Assembly (NCBI RefSeq): GCF_004342175.1
Contig: NZ_SMAO01000008.1
Span: 62,001-126,000 of the forward strand
Source: Thiobaca trueperi
Lineage (GTDB): Bacteria; Pseudomonadota; Gammaproteobacteria; Chromatiales; Chromatiaceae
Direction of reading: 5' to 3'
DNA: 64,000 nucleotides
In this document: in pieces, positions 55,380-64,000 of the stretch
Position numbering within the stretch: the first letter of the stretch is position 1
How the letters are laid out: every line of letters begins with the position of its first letter
The notes under the pieces: model-generated
What the model was told of the DNA's origin: nothing
Databases searched by the model: none
What the model saw: only the letters and a program-made list of their open reading frames with translations
Program-made: the position numbers and the translations under genes

Positions 55380-55459
55380 TGGCTTTAACGCCTTGAAACA
55401 ACCGGCGCACGACGATTGGACTGCGCTCATTTTTGATTCTGATCCGGCGAAGGTGCCCC

Positions 55460-58357
55460 ATGCAGGATCCCACGACTTACTCGGACGGACTGATCGGCCA
55501 GGTCGAGGTCAAGGAAACGACCTGTTACATGTGCGCCTGCCGCTGCGGCATCCGGGTCCATCTGCGTGACGGCGAGGTCCGTTACATCGACGGCAACCCG
55601 AACCATCCGCTGAACAAGGGCGTGATCTGCGCCAAGGGCAGCTCGGGGATCATGAAGCAGTATTCGCCGGGACGCATCACCCGGCCCTTGCGGCGCAAGG
55701 CCGGGGCCGAGCGCGGGGCGAGCGAGTTCGAGGTCATTTCCTGGGAGGAAGCCTTTTCCCTGCTCACCGAGCGGCTGGCCCGGCTGCGCGCCGAGGATCC
55801 GAAGCAATTCGCGCTCTTCACCGGGCGCGACCAGATGCAGGCGCTGACCGGCATGTTCGCCAAACAGTTCGGCACCCCGAACTATGCGGCGCATGGCGGT
55901 TTCTGTTCGGTCAACATGGCTGCCGGACTCATCTACACCATCGGCGGCTCCTTCTGGGAGTTCGGCGGACCGGATCTGGAGCATGCCAGACTCTTTGTGA
56001 TGATCGGCACCGCCGAGGACCATCACTCCAATCCGCTCAAGATGGCGATCTCGGAATTCAAGCGGCGCGGCGGGCGTTTCATTTCCATCAATCCCATCCG
56101 TACCGGCTACTCGGCGATTGCCGACGAGTGGGTGCCGATCAAACCCGGCAGCGATGGCGCCCTGATCCTCGCCATCACCCACGAGCTCATCCACACAGGG
56201 CTGTTCGACCGCGATTTTCTCATTCAGTACAGCAATGCCGCCGAGCTGGTCATCAATGATCCGGCACGCGACGACCACGGACTGCTGTATCGCGCCGAGA
56301 TGCATGTCGAGGAAGGCTGTTTCGACCCGGATAACCGGCTCTGGTGGGATCGCGAGATCAATGGCCCCATCAGCACCCATACGCCAGGAGCCGAGCCGCG
56401 TCTGCTGGGCAGTTACGTCCTGCCCGACGGGACGCCGGTCAAACCGTCCTTCCAGTTGCTCAAGGAGCGTGTCGAGTCATACACGCCCGAATGGGCCGAG
56501 CCCATCACCGGCATCCCCGCTGCGACCATCCGCCGGCTGGCGCATGAAATGGGCGTCACGGCGCGCGACCAGAAGATCGAACTGCCGCTCAAATGGACCG
56601 ACTGCTGGGACGACGAGCATGATTCGATCACCGGCAATCCGGTCGCCTTCCATGCCATGCGTGGTCTGGCGGCCCACTCCAACGGTTTCCAGACCATCCG
56701 CGCCCTGGGCATCCTCATGAGTCTGCTCGGCACCATCGACCGCCCCGGCGGGTTCCGGCATCGCGCGCCCTATCCGCGCCCGATTCCGCCCTGTCCCAAG
56801 CCGCCGACCGGACCGGAGGCAGTGCAGCCCAACACCCCGCTCGACGGGCTGCCGCTGGGCTGGCCGGCCAAACCGGAGGATCTGTTCGTCGATGCGGCCG
56901 GCGAGGCGGTGCGTCTCGACAAGGCGTTTTCCTGGGAGTATCCGCTCTCGGTCCACGGCCTGATGCACAATGTCATCACCAATGCCTGGCGTGGCGATCC
57001 CTATCCGATCGACACACTGTTCCTCTTCATGGCGAACATGGCCTGGAACTCGACCATGAACACCGGCGAGGTGCGCCGGATGCTGGTCGATAAGCAGCCC
57101 AACGGCGAGTACAAAATTCCCTTTCTGGTGGTCTGCGACACCTTCGCCTCGGAGACGGTTGCTTTCGCCGATCTGGTGTTGCCGGATACGACCTATCTGG
57201 AGCGCCACGACGTGCTCTCCATGCTCGACCGCCCGATCTCGGAGTTCGAGGGGCCGGTCGATGCGGTGCGGATCCCGATCCTGCCGCCCAAGGGCGACTG
57301 CAAGCCCTTCCAGGAGATGCTGATCGAGCTGGGATCACGGCTCAAATTGCCCGCCTTCGTCAACGCGGACGGCAGCCGCAAATATCGCGACTATCCGGAT
57401 TTCATCGTCAATTACGAGACCTCGCCCGGCTCCGGCATCGGCTTTCTGGCCGGCTGGCGCGGCGAAGACGGCGACAAGTCGCTCAAGGGCGAGCCCAACC
57501 CGAACCAATGGGAACGCTATGCCGAACACGGCTGTGTCTTCCAGCACGAGCTGCCGCATAACTATCAGTACATGCGCAACTGGAACAAGGGCTATCTGCA
57601 CTGGGCGCGGGCGCATGGTCTGATTCGCTATGCCGAGCCGATCATCCTGCATCTTTATTCCGAGGTGCTGCAAAAATTCCGGCTGGCCGCGCAGGGCAAA
57701 CGACCGGGCCGTCAACCACCCGAGCGACTGCGCGAACGGGTCGAGACCTTTTTCGACCCCTTGCCGTTTTACTACGAGCCGCTGGAGTCGCAACTGACCG
57801 ACACCGCGCGCTACCCACTCAACGCCCTGACCCAGCGTCCGATGGCCATGTACCACAGTTGGGACAGCCAGAATGCCTGGCTCAGACAGATCCACAGTCA
57901 CAATTATCTTTATCTCAGCCCGCGTGTCGGCGCAGAGCAGGGCTTTGGCGACGGCGACTGGGTCTGGGTCGAGTCAGTGCATGGCCGGGTGCGCTGCATG
58001 TGTCGTTTCTCCGAGGCGGTGGAGCCGGGCACGGTCTGGACCTGGAACGCCATCGGCAAGGCCGCCGGTGCCTGGGGACTCAGCGCCGATGCGGACGAGT
58101 CGCGCAAGGGCTTTCTGCTGAACCATCTCATCCATGAGGAACTGCCCGCGCACGCCGCTGGTGAGCATCTGTCCAACTCAGACCCGGTGACCGGTCAGGC
58201 CGCCTGGTTCGATGTGCGGGTGCGCGTCTACAAGGCCGATCCCCATGAGCCCGCCATGACCTCACCTCAGTTCACGCCCATGCCGCGACTGCCGGGACAG
58301 GAGAAGCAGCGCGGCAAATGGCAGGCATACGTCGCTGGCATCTTTGGCAAGAAATGA
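55460..58357 (+). CDS. soeA: Sulfite dehydrogenase (quinone), molybdopterin catalytic subunit SoeA
   Basis: 965 residues, complex iron-sulfur molybdoenzyme family. Cys22, Cys25, Cys29 and Cys57 (CYMCACRCG, VICAKG) bind the N-terminal [4Fe-4S]. Mo-bisPGD segments follow (FTGRDQMQALTGMFAKQFGT, HGGFCSVNMAAGLIYTIGG). It lacks a Tat signal, so the active site is cytoplasmic, as in SoeABC of purple sulfur bacteria. It oxidises sulfite to sulfate and feeds electrons via SoeB and SoeC to quinone. Other CISM reductases are possible by fold alone, but the soeABC order and the sulfur-oxidiser setting support this call. ATG 55460 is 27 nt inside a longer frame. Confidence 0.88.
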   Translation: MQDPTTYSDGLIGQVEVKETTCYMCACRCGIRVHLRDGEVRYIDGNPNHPLNKGVICAKGSSGIMKQYSPGRITRPLRRKAGAERGASEFEVISWEEAFSLLTERLARLRAEDPKQFALFTGRDQMQALTGMFAKQFGTPNYAAHGGFCSVNMAAGLIYTIGGSFWEFGGPDLEHARLFVMIGTAEDHHSNPLKMAISEFKRRGGRFISINPIRTGYSAIADEWVPIKPGSDGALILAITHELIHTGLFDRDFLIQYSNAAELVINDPARDDHGLLYRAEMHVEEGCFDPDNRLWWDREINGPISTHTPGAEPRLLGSYVLPDGTPVKPSFQLLKERVESYTPEWAEPITGIPAATIRRLAHEMGVTARDQKIELPLKWTDCWDDEHDSITGNPVAFHAMRGLAAHSNGFQTIRALGILMSLLGTIDRPGGFRHRAPYPRPIPPCPKPPTGPEAVQPNTPLDGLPLGWPAKPEDLFVDAAGEAVRLDKAFSWEYPLSVHGLMHNVITNAWRGDPYPIDTLFLFMANMAWNSTMNTGEVRRMLVDKQPNGEYKIPFLVVCDTFASETVAFADLVLPDTTYLERHDVLSMLDRPISEFEGPVDAVRIPILPPKGDCKPFQEMLIELGSRLKLPAFVNADGSRKYRDYPDFIVNYETSPGSGIGFLAGWRGEDGDKSLKGEPNPNQWERYAEHGCVFQHELPHNYQYMRNWNKGYLHWARAHGLIRYAEPIILHLYSEVLQKFRLAAQGKRPGRQPPERLRERVETFFDPLPFYYEPLESQLTDTARYPLNALTQRPMAMYHSWDSQNAWLRQIHSHNYLYLSPRVGAEQGFGDGDWVWVESVHGRVRCMCRFSEAVEPGTVWTWNAIGKAAGAWGLSADADESRKGFLLNHLIHEELPAHAAGEHLSNSDPVTGQAAWFDVRVRVYKADPHEPAMTSPQFTPMPRLPGQEKQRGKWQAYVAGIFGKK

Positions 58358-58444
58358 AACCTCCATCGACCGGCCTCCTGTCTCCTGTCACCGGCATGCT
58401 CGCTCCTGCCGGTAACTGGACCCTGGCGGCTGGAGGCTGACAAC

Positions 58445-59167
58445 ATGACTCAACTCGCACTCGTCATCGATCTGAATGTCTGCGTCGGCTGTCATGCCTG
58501 CGTGACCTCCTGCAAGGAGTGGAATACCTCCGGCTGGGCCGGTCCGCTGGTGGACCGGAACCCCTATGGCGCGGCACCGACCGGCACCTTCTTCAACCGG
58601 GTCCAGACCTTCGAGGTCGGCACCTTCCCCAATACCGAGACGGTACATTTCCCCAAGAGCTGTCTGCACTGCGAGGATCCGCCCTGCGTGCCCGTCTGTC
58701 CCACCGGCGCCTCCTACAAGCGCCCGGACAATGGCGTGGTGCTGGTCGATTACGACAGGTGCATCGGCTGTAAATACTGCTCCTGGGCCTGTCCCTATGG
58801 CGCGCGCGAGCTGGATGAACAGCAGCGGGTGATGAAGAAATGCACACTCTGCATCGACCGCATCACCGACCTGAATCTGTCCGAGCGCGACCGCAAACCG
58901 GCCTGTGTCCTCGCCTGTCCGGCCAGCGCCCGGCTGTTTGGCGATGTGCATGATCCGGACTCGGAGGTCTCGGTCGCGATCCGCGAGCGCGGCGGCTATC
59001 AACTCATGCCGGAGTGCGGTACCCGGCCGTCGAATCATTATCTGCCGCGTCACCGGACAGTGATGCACATCGACCCCGAAGCACTGACACGGGTCGATAA
59101 TCCGTTGCGCAAGGAAGATCTCACCGCCTACACCGGCGAAGAGACGCTGGACGATGTGGCCTGGTAG
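58445..59167 (+). CDS. soeB: Sulfite dehydrogenase iron-sulfur subunit SoeB
   Basis: 240 residues with four cluster motifs: CVGCHACVTSCKEWN, CLHCEDPPCVPVCPTGA, CIGCKYCSWACPYGA and CTLC...CVLACPASAR. It relays electrons from SoeA to SoeC. It starts 87 bp after soeA, an intergenic spacing that is unusually loose for such a unit. Confidence 0.9.
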   Translation: MTQLALVIDLNVCVGCHACVTSCKEWNTSGWAGPLVDRNPYGAAPTGTFFNRVQTFEVGTFPNTETVHFPKSCLHCEDPPCVPVCPTGASYKRPDNGVVLVDYDRCIGCKYCSWACPYGARELDEQQRVMKKCTLCIDRITDLNLSERDRKPACVLACPASARLFGDVHDPDSEVSVAIRERGGYQLMPECGTRPSNHYLPRHRTVMHIDPEALTRVDNPLRKEDLTAYTGEETLDDVAW

Positions 59168-59170
59168 TTT

Positions 59171-59266
59171 GTAGGTCGGGTTAGCGTAGCGTAACCCGAC
59201 ATCTTCGGCGGCTATTGAACTCCATCCATCCGTCGGGTTACGCCCTGCCGGGCTAACCCGACCTAC
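59171..59266. repeat. REP-like palindrome between soeB and soeC
   Basis: GTAGGTCGGGTTAGCG at the left and CGGGCTAACCCGACCTAC at the right are inverted; internal GTAACCCGAC/GTCGGGTTAC forms a second level. This word family is a common dispersed palindrome in gammaproteobacteria. It separates soeB and soeC. Confidence 0.8.
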
Positions 59267-59282
59267 GAATCGGAACCCAACC

Positions 59283-60260
59283 ATGCATCCCGCCTTTTCA
59301 GTCATCTTTCTGACCACCCTGATCGGTGCCGGTCAGGGTCTGTTTCTGGCTATGGTCACCGGTCAGATCTATGCCACGGCAGGTTTTCTGCCGGCTCAGG
59401 AAAGCCGGTTCCAGGCCGTCGGCAGTCTGCTTGCACTGCTCCTCCTGGTTGCCGGGCTGGCGGCGTCCTTCTTCCATCTGGGCCGTCCCGAACGCGCCTG
59501 GCGCGCGGCAGCCATGTGGCGGACCTCCTGGCTGTCGCGCGAGGTCATCGTTCTGCCCATCGTGATGGTTCTGGTGTTCGCTTATGGTGCGGCACACTGG
59601 CTGGGCTGGACCCGGCCGCTGTTTCAGGTCGGTCGGTCCCTGCCGGTGGATGTGACCCTCCTGCTGGCTCTGCTGGGAACCCTGGCAAGCCTGGCGCTCT
59701 TTCTCTGCACGGCGATGATCTATGCGGGTGTGCGTTTTCTGCAGGAATGGCAGACGCCATTGACGGTGAGCAATTTCATCCTGCTCGGTGCGGCCTCCGG
59801 TTTCATGCTGGCAGCGGCCTATTCGGCCTGGGTCGGCAATCCGCTGGTTACCTTTTTTGGCACCTGGGCGGTCATTCTGACCCTCGCGGGTCTGGCCTCG
59901 CGCATGGCGCATCTGTCGCGCAATGCCTTGATCACGCACAGGAGCACGACCCAGACTGCCATTGGCATCCGTCATGCCGTCGTGGCGCAGAAAACCCAGG
60001 GCGCGACCGGTGGCAGTTTCAACACCCGTGAGTTTTTTCATGGCCGGAGCATCCAAGCCATTGACCGGGTGCGGATCGTCTTTCTGGTGCTGGTCTTTGC
60101 GCTGCCAATCCTCCTGATTGGCCTCGCCTATGTCACCGGCTCATCGAGCCTGCCCATCCTGGCCTTCGCGACCCAGTTTTTCGGTCTGCTGGCTGAACGC
60201 TGGTCATTCTTCGCCGAGGCCCGGCATCCACAGAATCTCTATTATCAGTCGGTCGCCTGA
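59283..60260 (+). CDS. soeC: Sulfite dehydrogenase membrane anchor SoeC (DmsC-like)
   Basis: 325 residues, about eight membrane helices starting HPAFSVIFLTTLIGAGQGLF. It resembles DmsC-type anchors that bind quinone without heme. It holds SoeAB at the inner face of the membrane and passes electrons to quinone. The palindrome upstream may tune its level relative to soeAB. Confidence 0.88.
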   Translation: MHPAFSVIFLTTLIGAGQGLFLAMVTGQIYATAGFLPAQESRFQAVGSLLALLLLVAGLAASFFHLGRPERAWRAAAMWRTSWLSREVIVLPIVMVLVFAYGAAHWLGWTRPLFQVGRSLPVDVTLLLALLGTLASLALFLCTAMIYAGVRFLQEWQTPLTVSNFILLGAASGFMLAAAYSAWVGNPLVTFFGTWAVILTLAGLASRMAHLSRNALITHRSTTQTAIGIRHAVVAQKTQGATGGSFNTREFFHGRSIQAIDRVRIVFLVLVFALPILLIGLAYVTGSSSLPILAFATQFFGLLAERWSFFAEARHPQNLYYQSVA

Positions 60261-60284
60261 GGGTGCCCCGGCTGCCGAGCACGG

Positions 60285-60788
60285 CTATTTGGCTGCCGCT
60301 GGGGTTTGCGCTGGTGCGGGAGTCTGATGCCAGGGCTGAATCGCGACAGCGGTGATGCTGTTCTTCGGCGAGCCTTCGATGATCCGGTCGCTATAGCTCA
60401 GATAGACCAGCGCATTGCGCGGGGCATCGTAGAAACGCACCACCTGAAGGCTCTTGAACAGGATTGAGGTGCGCTTTTTGAACACCTCATCACCATTCCG
60501 CTTGCCTGAGCGTATATCGTCGGGCAGATCGATGGGGCCAATCTGCACACAGTCGAGTGAGGCGTCCGAGGTATCCTCGGCGACGCCGACCGCGCCCGAG
60601 ACACCGCCGGTCTTGGCGCGGCTCAGATAACAGACGACACTCGGAATCTGTTCGTCCTGGAAGACTTCGACCACGATCTTGTCGTTCGGCCCCATCCATT
60701 TGAACTTGGTGGCGACACTGCCGATCTGTTCGGCGCTTGCGGCGGCGGCAAGACCGCAGCAGGACAGGGCAATCAGCGTTTTACGCAT
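60285..60788 (-). CDS. creA: CreA family protein
   Basis: 167 residues with a signal peptide (about 1-19). [40 protein letters not shown] and [20 protein letters not shown] are the CreA blocks. CreA is periplasmic and of unknown function. Divergent from nothing; convergent with soeC, 24 bp apart. Confidence 0.92.
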   Translation of the reverse strand: MRKTLIALSCCGLAAAASAEQIGSVATKFKWMGPNDKIVVEVFQDEQIPSVVCYLSRAKTGGVSGAVGVAEDTSDASLDCVQIGPIDLPDDIRSGKRNGDEVFKKRTSILFKSLQVVRFYDAPRNALVYLSYSDRIIEGSPKNSITAVAIQPWHQTPAPAQTPAAAK

Positions 60789-60855
60789 GGTGATACTCCT
60801 GTGAGGTGTTAAGGCTTTTTCCAGGAAAGTTTTTACCCGCCTGAAAGACCGTCAA

Positions 60856-60953
60856 TTAGACAGGATTAACAGGATGAACAAGGATTAAAAAGATTAAAAA
60901 CAATAATTTAAAATCCTGTCCGTCCTGGAAAATCCTGTTAATCCTGTCTATTT
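60856..60953. repeat. Dispersed ACAGGAT palindromic repeat, copy D
   Basis: TAGACAGGATTAACAGGAT to ATCCTGTTAATCCTGTCTA with an A-rich centre. Its right end overlaps the last codons and the stop of the gene at 60938-62023. Confidence 0.85.
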
Positions 60954-62023
60954 GAAGCGAGACTCAGTCGGTTGGACGGCCTTCCGATCCAGCGTCGTGG
61001 AACCCAAACCGCTGCGCCGGTCACGGTGAACAGCACCAGCAGCCAGTCGGGCAGTTGCGCCAGAAAACGGGCGATGAGTTGAAAGATGTCGCCCTTGTAG
61101 GCGACCTTGGTCGAGCGGGCGGCGTATTTGACGAAGGTGGTTGCGCCGACACGATCAAGTGTCTTGAGCCCGGAGCGACCATAGGTGGCAGCCAGTTTGA
61201 CCGTCTCCACACCCAGTTCGCCCGCCCGCGCGCCGGTTTTCAGGGCGACGTCGCCGCCAATCCGATAAAGCGTTGCGGTTTCTTTGCCAAAGGTTTTGGC
61301 CAGCCGCGCCATGCGCTTGAGCGAGGCGATATCCTCGGTGTGGCTCAGGAGGTTCAGGCCGCCGGGAACCCTGGCGAGGGTGTGGACATCGCCGAGCGGC
61401 TGGCTGACCGCATCCAGTTTACCCGTCCGCTTGACGGTCGCGGCGCCATCGATCATCGCCTTGCCCAGCCAGGGCGGAAGCCGGTCGCCCTTTCTGGCGA
61501 TCTTGAGCGCGATCACCCCACCTTTGATCGGGGTGGCGGCCCCGGCGGTGGCGAGCTGCGCGGCGCTCGCCGCCAGCCCGATGCCGGACAGCGCCACGAT
61601 CACCTCATCGACCTCTCTGTCCTGGCTCCAGTTGATGCCCTCTCTGCTCAGGTCACGAAGATCGCCGATCACCAGCAGATCGGCCGCAATCCCTGTGGCC
61701 TGTCCGATGGTTTCATCGCTGGTGCCCTGGAACAGTCCCTCCCTGACTTTGCGTGCCCGATAGGCGGCGCTGCTGCGTACCCGCTGGATGTCGTCATGCA
61801 GTGCGCGGGCGGCGGGATCCTGACTCACATAGTCATATTCCATGAAGAAGCCGAGATACTCAGCCGCTTCGGCATAGTGTCCGGCCTCGACCAAAGCGCG
61901 GGTTTCGGGAACCGGATCGAGACGGGCGAGCGCCAGGACACTCAGCTCGGCTTTCTGCCACAGCACGCCCGCCGCGATGGCGGCGAGCAGCAGGAGACCC
62001 AGCTTGAGCGGCAGTTTGAACAT
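60938..62023 (-). CDS. Conserved hypothetical membrane protein
   Basis: 361 residues. An N-terminal hydrophobic helix (about 5-22), an Ala-rich central amphipathic region, and a C-terminal TM (about 325-345, LPDWLLVLFTVTGAAVWVP). The middle is rich in Gly and Lys. No family named; the overall pattern recurs in gammaproteobacteria. The last six or so residues (SNRQD) and the stop are supplied by the repeat copy D. It is the last of three genes on this strand, 10 bp after the oxidoreductase gene. Confidence 0.72.
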   Translation of the reverse strand: MFKLPLKLGLLLLAAIAAGVLWQKAELSVLALARLDPVPETRALVEAGHYAEAAEYLGFFMEYDYVSQDPAARALHDDIQRVRSSAAYRARKVREGLFQGTSDETIGQATGIAADLLVIGDLRDLSREGINWSQDREVDEVIVALSGIGLAASAAQLATAGAATPIKGGVIALKIARKGDRLPPWLGKAMIDGAATVKRTGKLDAVSQPLGDVHTLARVPGGLNLLSHTEDIASLKRMARLAKTFGKETATLYRIGGDVALKTGARAGELGVETVKLAATYGRSGLKTLDRVGATTFVKYAARSTKVAYKGDIFQLIARFLAQLPDWLLVLFTVTGAAVWVPRRWIGRPSNRLSLASNRQD

Positions 62024-62033
62024 GTTTGATCAT

Positions 62034-63230
62034 TCACGGGCCAAACAGTCGATCCGATTCGCTGCGGCTGCGGGTGAGCGCGTCCTCGATCGAGACCCCG
62101 AGGAACCAGTTGCCGGTAACGCCAAGGCGAGTGCCGGCTAGCGCGGCATCGAGCTGGCGCACCAGGTCCGTATGTCCGTAGCGCAGCGCTGGCAGGCGGT
62201 TATGGACCAGCGATTGTGCGGCGATGCGTGACGGGGCAACGCCGAGCACGGCGCAGGCGCGTTCCACCTGTGCGGCGGCATCCAGCACGCCCGGGCGGAA
62301 ATGGAAGGCAAAGCCACGGTATGACGGATCCGGCAGGAAATCGCGCGAGACGGACGAGTAGAAGGCGTCTTCGATTGCAATCAGTCCCGCCAGCGGCGGC
62401 AGATCCAGATCCGTGTTGCGGAACACCAGCACCAGGGTCGCGAATTCGGCCATCCCGATTCCGCCGATCAGGGCGCGCGCGTCAGTGTATTCCGGGGGCA
62501 GCAGCGCGGCGGCGGCGTTCGGCGGAACGGCCAGGGTCAGCGCGCCACAGATGATCGGATCTGCGCCTTCGAGCAACACCCGGAAACCCGCCGCGTCTGC
62601 TTCGATGGCGGTGATGCGCTGACTGGTCCGCACCTCGATGCCCGGCTGCGCGGCGATGGCGGCGGGGATGGTCGAGAGTCCATCGGCAAAGGTGAAGGCC
62701 TTGATGACGTCTTTGCGGCGCGGTTTGCGGCGAAACAGCGCCTCAGCCGGATAATCGTCGGCGGGCTGGCAGATCACGGCCTGGAAGGCGTAACGCAGCA
62801 GATCCCGATAGTTGCGACGACCGAGCACGCTTCCATAGTAGTCGGCCACGCTGCGCCCGATCTTGGGTGCGGAAAAGATGCGCGGGATGGAGCGGGCGGC
62901 CTCGAACAGATGCAGGGCCGAGGCAACGGAGCGTCGTTTGCCGTCTTTCCACAGCGAATAGCCGACCTTGACCTTGGGCTGCACCTGTGCGGTCAGACCG
63001 AGATCATCCAGGATCGACAGCAGATTGCCGTAGCTGTTGAAGCAGGTGTGTCCGCCGGCCTCGGTCCAGAAACCGCCGAGCGTGTCGAAACGCTGGCTGT
63101 TGAGACAGCCGCCGATCCGCTCGCTGGATTCGAGCACCAGGGTGGACAGACCCCGGCGGGCGGAAAAATGGGCGGCGCCAAGTCCGCTGATGCCGGCGCC
63201 AATCACGATGTGGTCGAAATCTGTGGTCAT
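62034..63230 (-). CDS. FAD-dependent oxidoreductase, protoporphyrinogen-oxidase-like
   Basis: 398 residues. Rossmann motif DHIVIGAGISGLGAAHFSAR, then ERIGGCLNSQRFDTLGGFWTEAG, and a C-terminal SIEDALTRSR that closes the FAD site, as in flavin amine oxidases and HemY-type oxidases. The substrate is not predictable; HemY-like roles and carotenoid or sugar-like mutases share the fold. It is 1 bp after the upstream gene. Confidence 0.75.
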   Translation of the reverse strand: MTTDFDHIVIGAGISGLGAAHFSARRGLSTLVLESSERIGGCLNSQRFDTLGGFWTEAGGHTCFNSYGNLLSILDDLGLTAQVQPKVKVGYSLWKDGKRRSVASALHLFEAARSIPRIFSAPKIGRSVADYYGSVLGRRNYRDLLRYAFQAVICQPADDYPAEALFRRKPRRKDVIKAFTFADGLSTIPAAIAAQPGIEVRTSQRITAIEADAAGFRVLLEGADPIICGALTLAVPPNAAAALLPPEYTDARALIGGIGMAEFATLVLVFRNTDLDLPPLAGLIAIEDAFYSSVSRDFLPDPSYRGFAFHFRPGVLDAAAQVERACAVLGVAPSRIAAQSLVHNRLPALRYGHTDLVRQLDAALAGTRLGVTGNWFLGVSIEDALTRSRSESDRLFGP

Positions 63231-63231
63231 G

Positions 63232-63786
63232 TCAGTCGGAACTGTCCTGGGGGTTGGGGCGGTCGAGATCGACCAGCGAGAGATGGCTCAGATCCCCGAC
63301 GGGGCTGGTGGCCACAATGGGTTCGCAATCCTCAAGGGTCCAGTCGGGGCTGGCGACGAGGCTCAGGTAACTGGTATCCAGATCGGGCATCTTAACCGGG
63401 GTCGGATCTTCGAGAAAACCGCCCTGAGGCGCAATCGCCAGCCCGGATGACCCAAACGCGGGAGCTGTCGGTGGCGACTCCGGTGCATCCGGGTCGCTCG
63501 CGGTCGGTGTGGGCGAAGGGGCTGAATGACTCGCGCCTTGCTGGCTGGCCGCATCGCTCGGGGTGATCCTGAGAATGGCCCCGGCCTGATTGAAAACACG
63601 CTCGAATTTGGCGGCGGTCGCGACATCGACCTCACGTTTGATGAACACGGGTTTGCCGGTGAAGAGACGCGCCACGCCCGGCTCATCGAGTTTGAAGATG
63701 GCTGCCAGTTGCTGGCGCACGGCCAGCGGCTCGGCGCCGGGCGCGAGCGTGCCATCAAAGCTGAGATCGAAGTGGACATCAGCCAT
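63232..63786 (-). CDS. Conserved hypothetical protein with a recurring small N-terminal module
   Basis: 184 residues. Residues 1-75 (FDLSFDGTLAPGAEPLAVRQ, ARLFTGKPVFIKREVDVATA, VFNQAGAILRI) match a short module I recall at the N terminus of proteobacterial membrane proteins. A Pro/Ser-rich linker and an acidic tail follow. No function known. It starts the operon that continues through 62034 and 60938. Confidence 0.65.
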   Translation of the reverse strand: MADVHFDLSFDGTLAPGAEPLAVRQQLAAIFKLDEPGVARLFTGKPVFIKREVDVATAAKFERVFNQAGAILRITPSDAASQQGASHSAPSPTPTASDPDAPESPPTAPAFGSSGLAIAPQGGFLEDPTPVKMPDLDTSYLSLVASPDWTLEDCEPIVATSPVGDLSHLSLVDLDRPNPQDSSD

Positions 63787-63868
63787 AGGGGATCATCCTC
63801 TGCATTCAGGCCGGGGCCGGGTTGTCATGGCGAGGGTTCGCCCTGCGGGCGATTGCCTGGAAATCGAC

Positions 63869-64000
63869 TCAGAGCGGTTTGGACAGGCTGAAGGCGCCGC
63901 GAATCTCGCCCAGACTGAAGCCGCGCGCCTGATCGTCCGGATACTGTTCGTCGAGCGCGGCGGTGATCTCGGGCGCAATCGCCGTGCCGTGGCAGGCGAG
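63869..64000 (-). CDS. Tll0287-like heme-domain protein (partial, 5' end outside window)
   Basis: The last 43 residues are visible and run off the window: LACHGTAIAPEITAALDEQY, GFSLGEIRGAFSLSKPL. CHG plus the RGAFS ending is the Tll0287-like (DUF3365) pattern, a heme-binding redox sensor domain. The truncated copy could be a sensor or a small cytochrome. Confidence 0.75.
   Translation of the reverse strand, partial: LACHGTAIAPEITAALDEQYPDDQARGFSLGEIRGAFSLSKPL

Overview
The window looks like chromosome of a GC-rich gammaproteobacterial purple sulfur bacterium (Chromatiaceae; relatives of Allochromatium, Thiocystis or Thiocapsa). This is inferred from gene content: a SoeABC-type sulfite dehydrogenase, a flavocytochrome c (Fcc) pair, a sulfide:quinone reductase relative, a sulfate permease, and standard gammaproteobacterial blocks (rimP-nusA-infB-rbfA-truB-rpsO-pnp, suhB/trmJ, msrPQ). 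No marker such as 16S rRNA is present, so the genus is not proven.

Layout. 0-4.1 kb: sulfate permease (cysT, cut by the window edge), a chemoreceptor, a decayed aspartic-protease fragment and a C-terminally truncated SQR. 4.4-13.4 kb (+): an ABC importer of the nitrate/sulfonate class, a membrane-anchored thioredoxin-like protein, a PaaK-like CoA ligase, an aminotransferase, a two-subunit CoA-transferase-like enzyme and an enoyl-CoA hydratase. 13.9-18.6 kb (-): an unusual operon in which fccA- and fccB-like genes are followed, with 4-bp overlaps, by the four subunits of a 2-oxoacid:ferredoxin oxidoreductase. Together these suggest uptake, transamination and CoA activation of an organic acid or amino acid, with redox coupling; the substrate is unknown.

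18.7-33.4 kb: a P4-like genomic island next to tRNA-Arg(ACG). Its edges may be a 14-bp direct repeat (18735 and 33387). It holds an ssb fragment, a frameshifted IS3-family remnant, a truncated P4-type integrase, a defence operon (nuclease-methyltransferase fusion + HsdS + ABC-type ATPase + DUF4435/TOPRIM protein, the last two being the PARIS gene pair), an unrecognised two-gene cassette, AlpA, a primase-helicase and two conserved hypotheticals.

33.7-41 kb: DUF2726, EVE and SET proteins, suhB/trmJ, msrPQ, then a divergent tyrosine recombinase / coiled-coil DNA-binding gene pair around a 33-bp perfect palindrome, resembling the TnpS-TnpT-rst resolution module of Tn4651-type transposons but with no transposase nearby. 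41-50 kb: the nusA-infB translation operon, rpsO and pnp. 50-55 kb: small nucleases and rlmKL. 55-60 kb: soeABC. 60-64 kb: creA, a three-gene operon with an FAD-dependent oxidoreductase, and the 3' end of a Tll0287-like heme protein.

Several dispersed repeats occur between genes: a palindromic family built on ACAGGATTAACAGGAT (five copies), a pair of hairpin elements with expandable GTTGTC hexamers (47.8 and 55.2 kb), and one GTAGGTCGGGTTAGCG palindrome in soeBC. All functions are from reading the translations and motifs; no database search was run.
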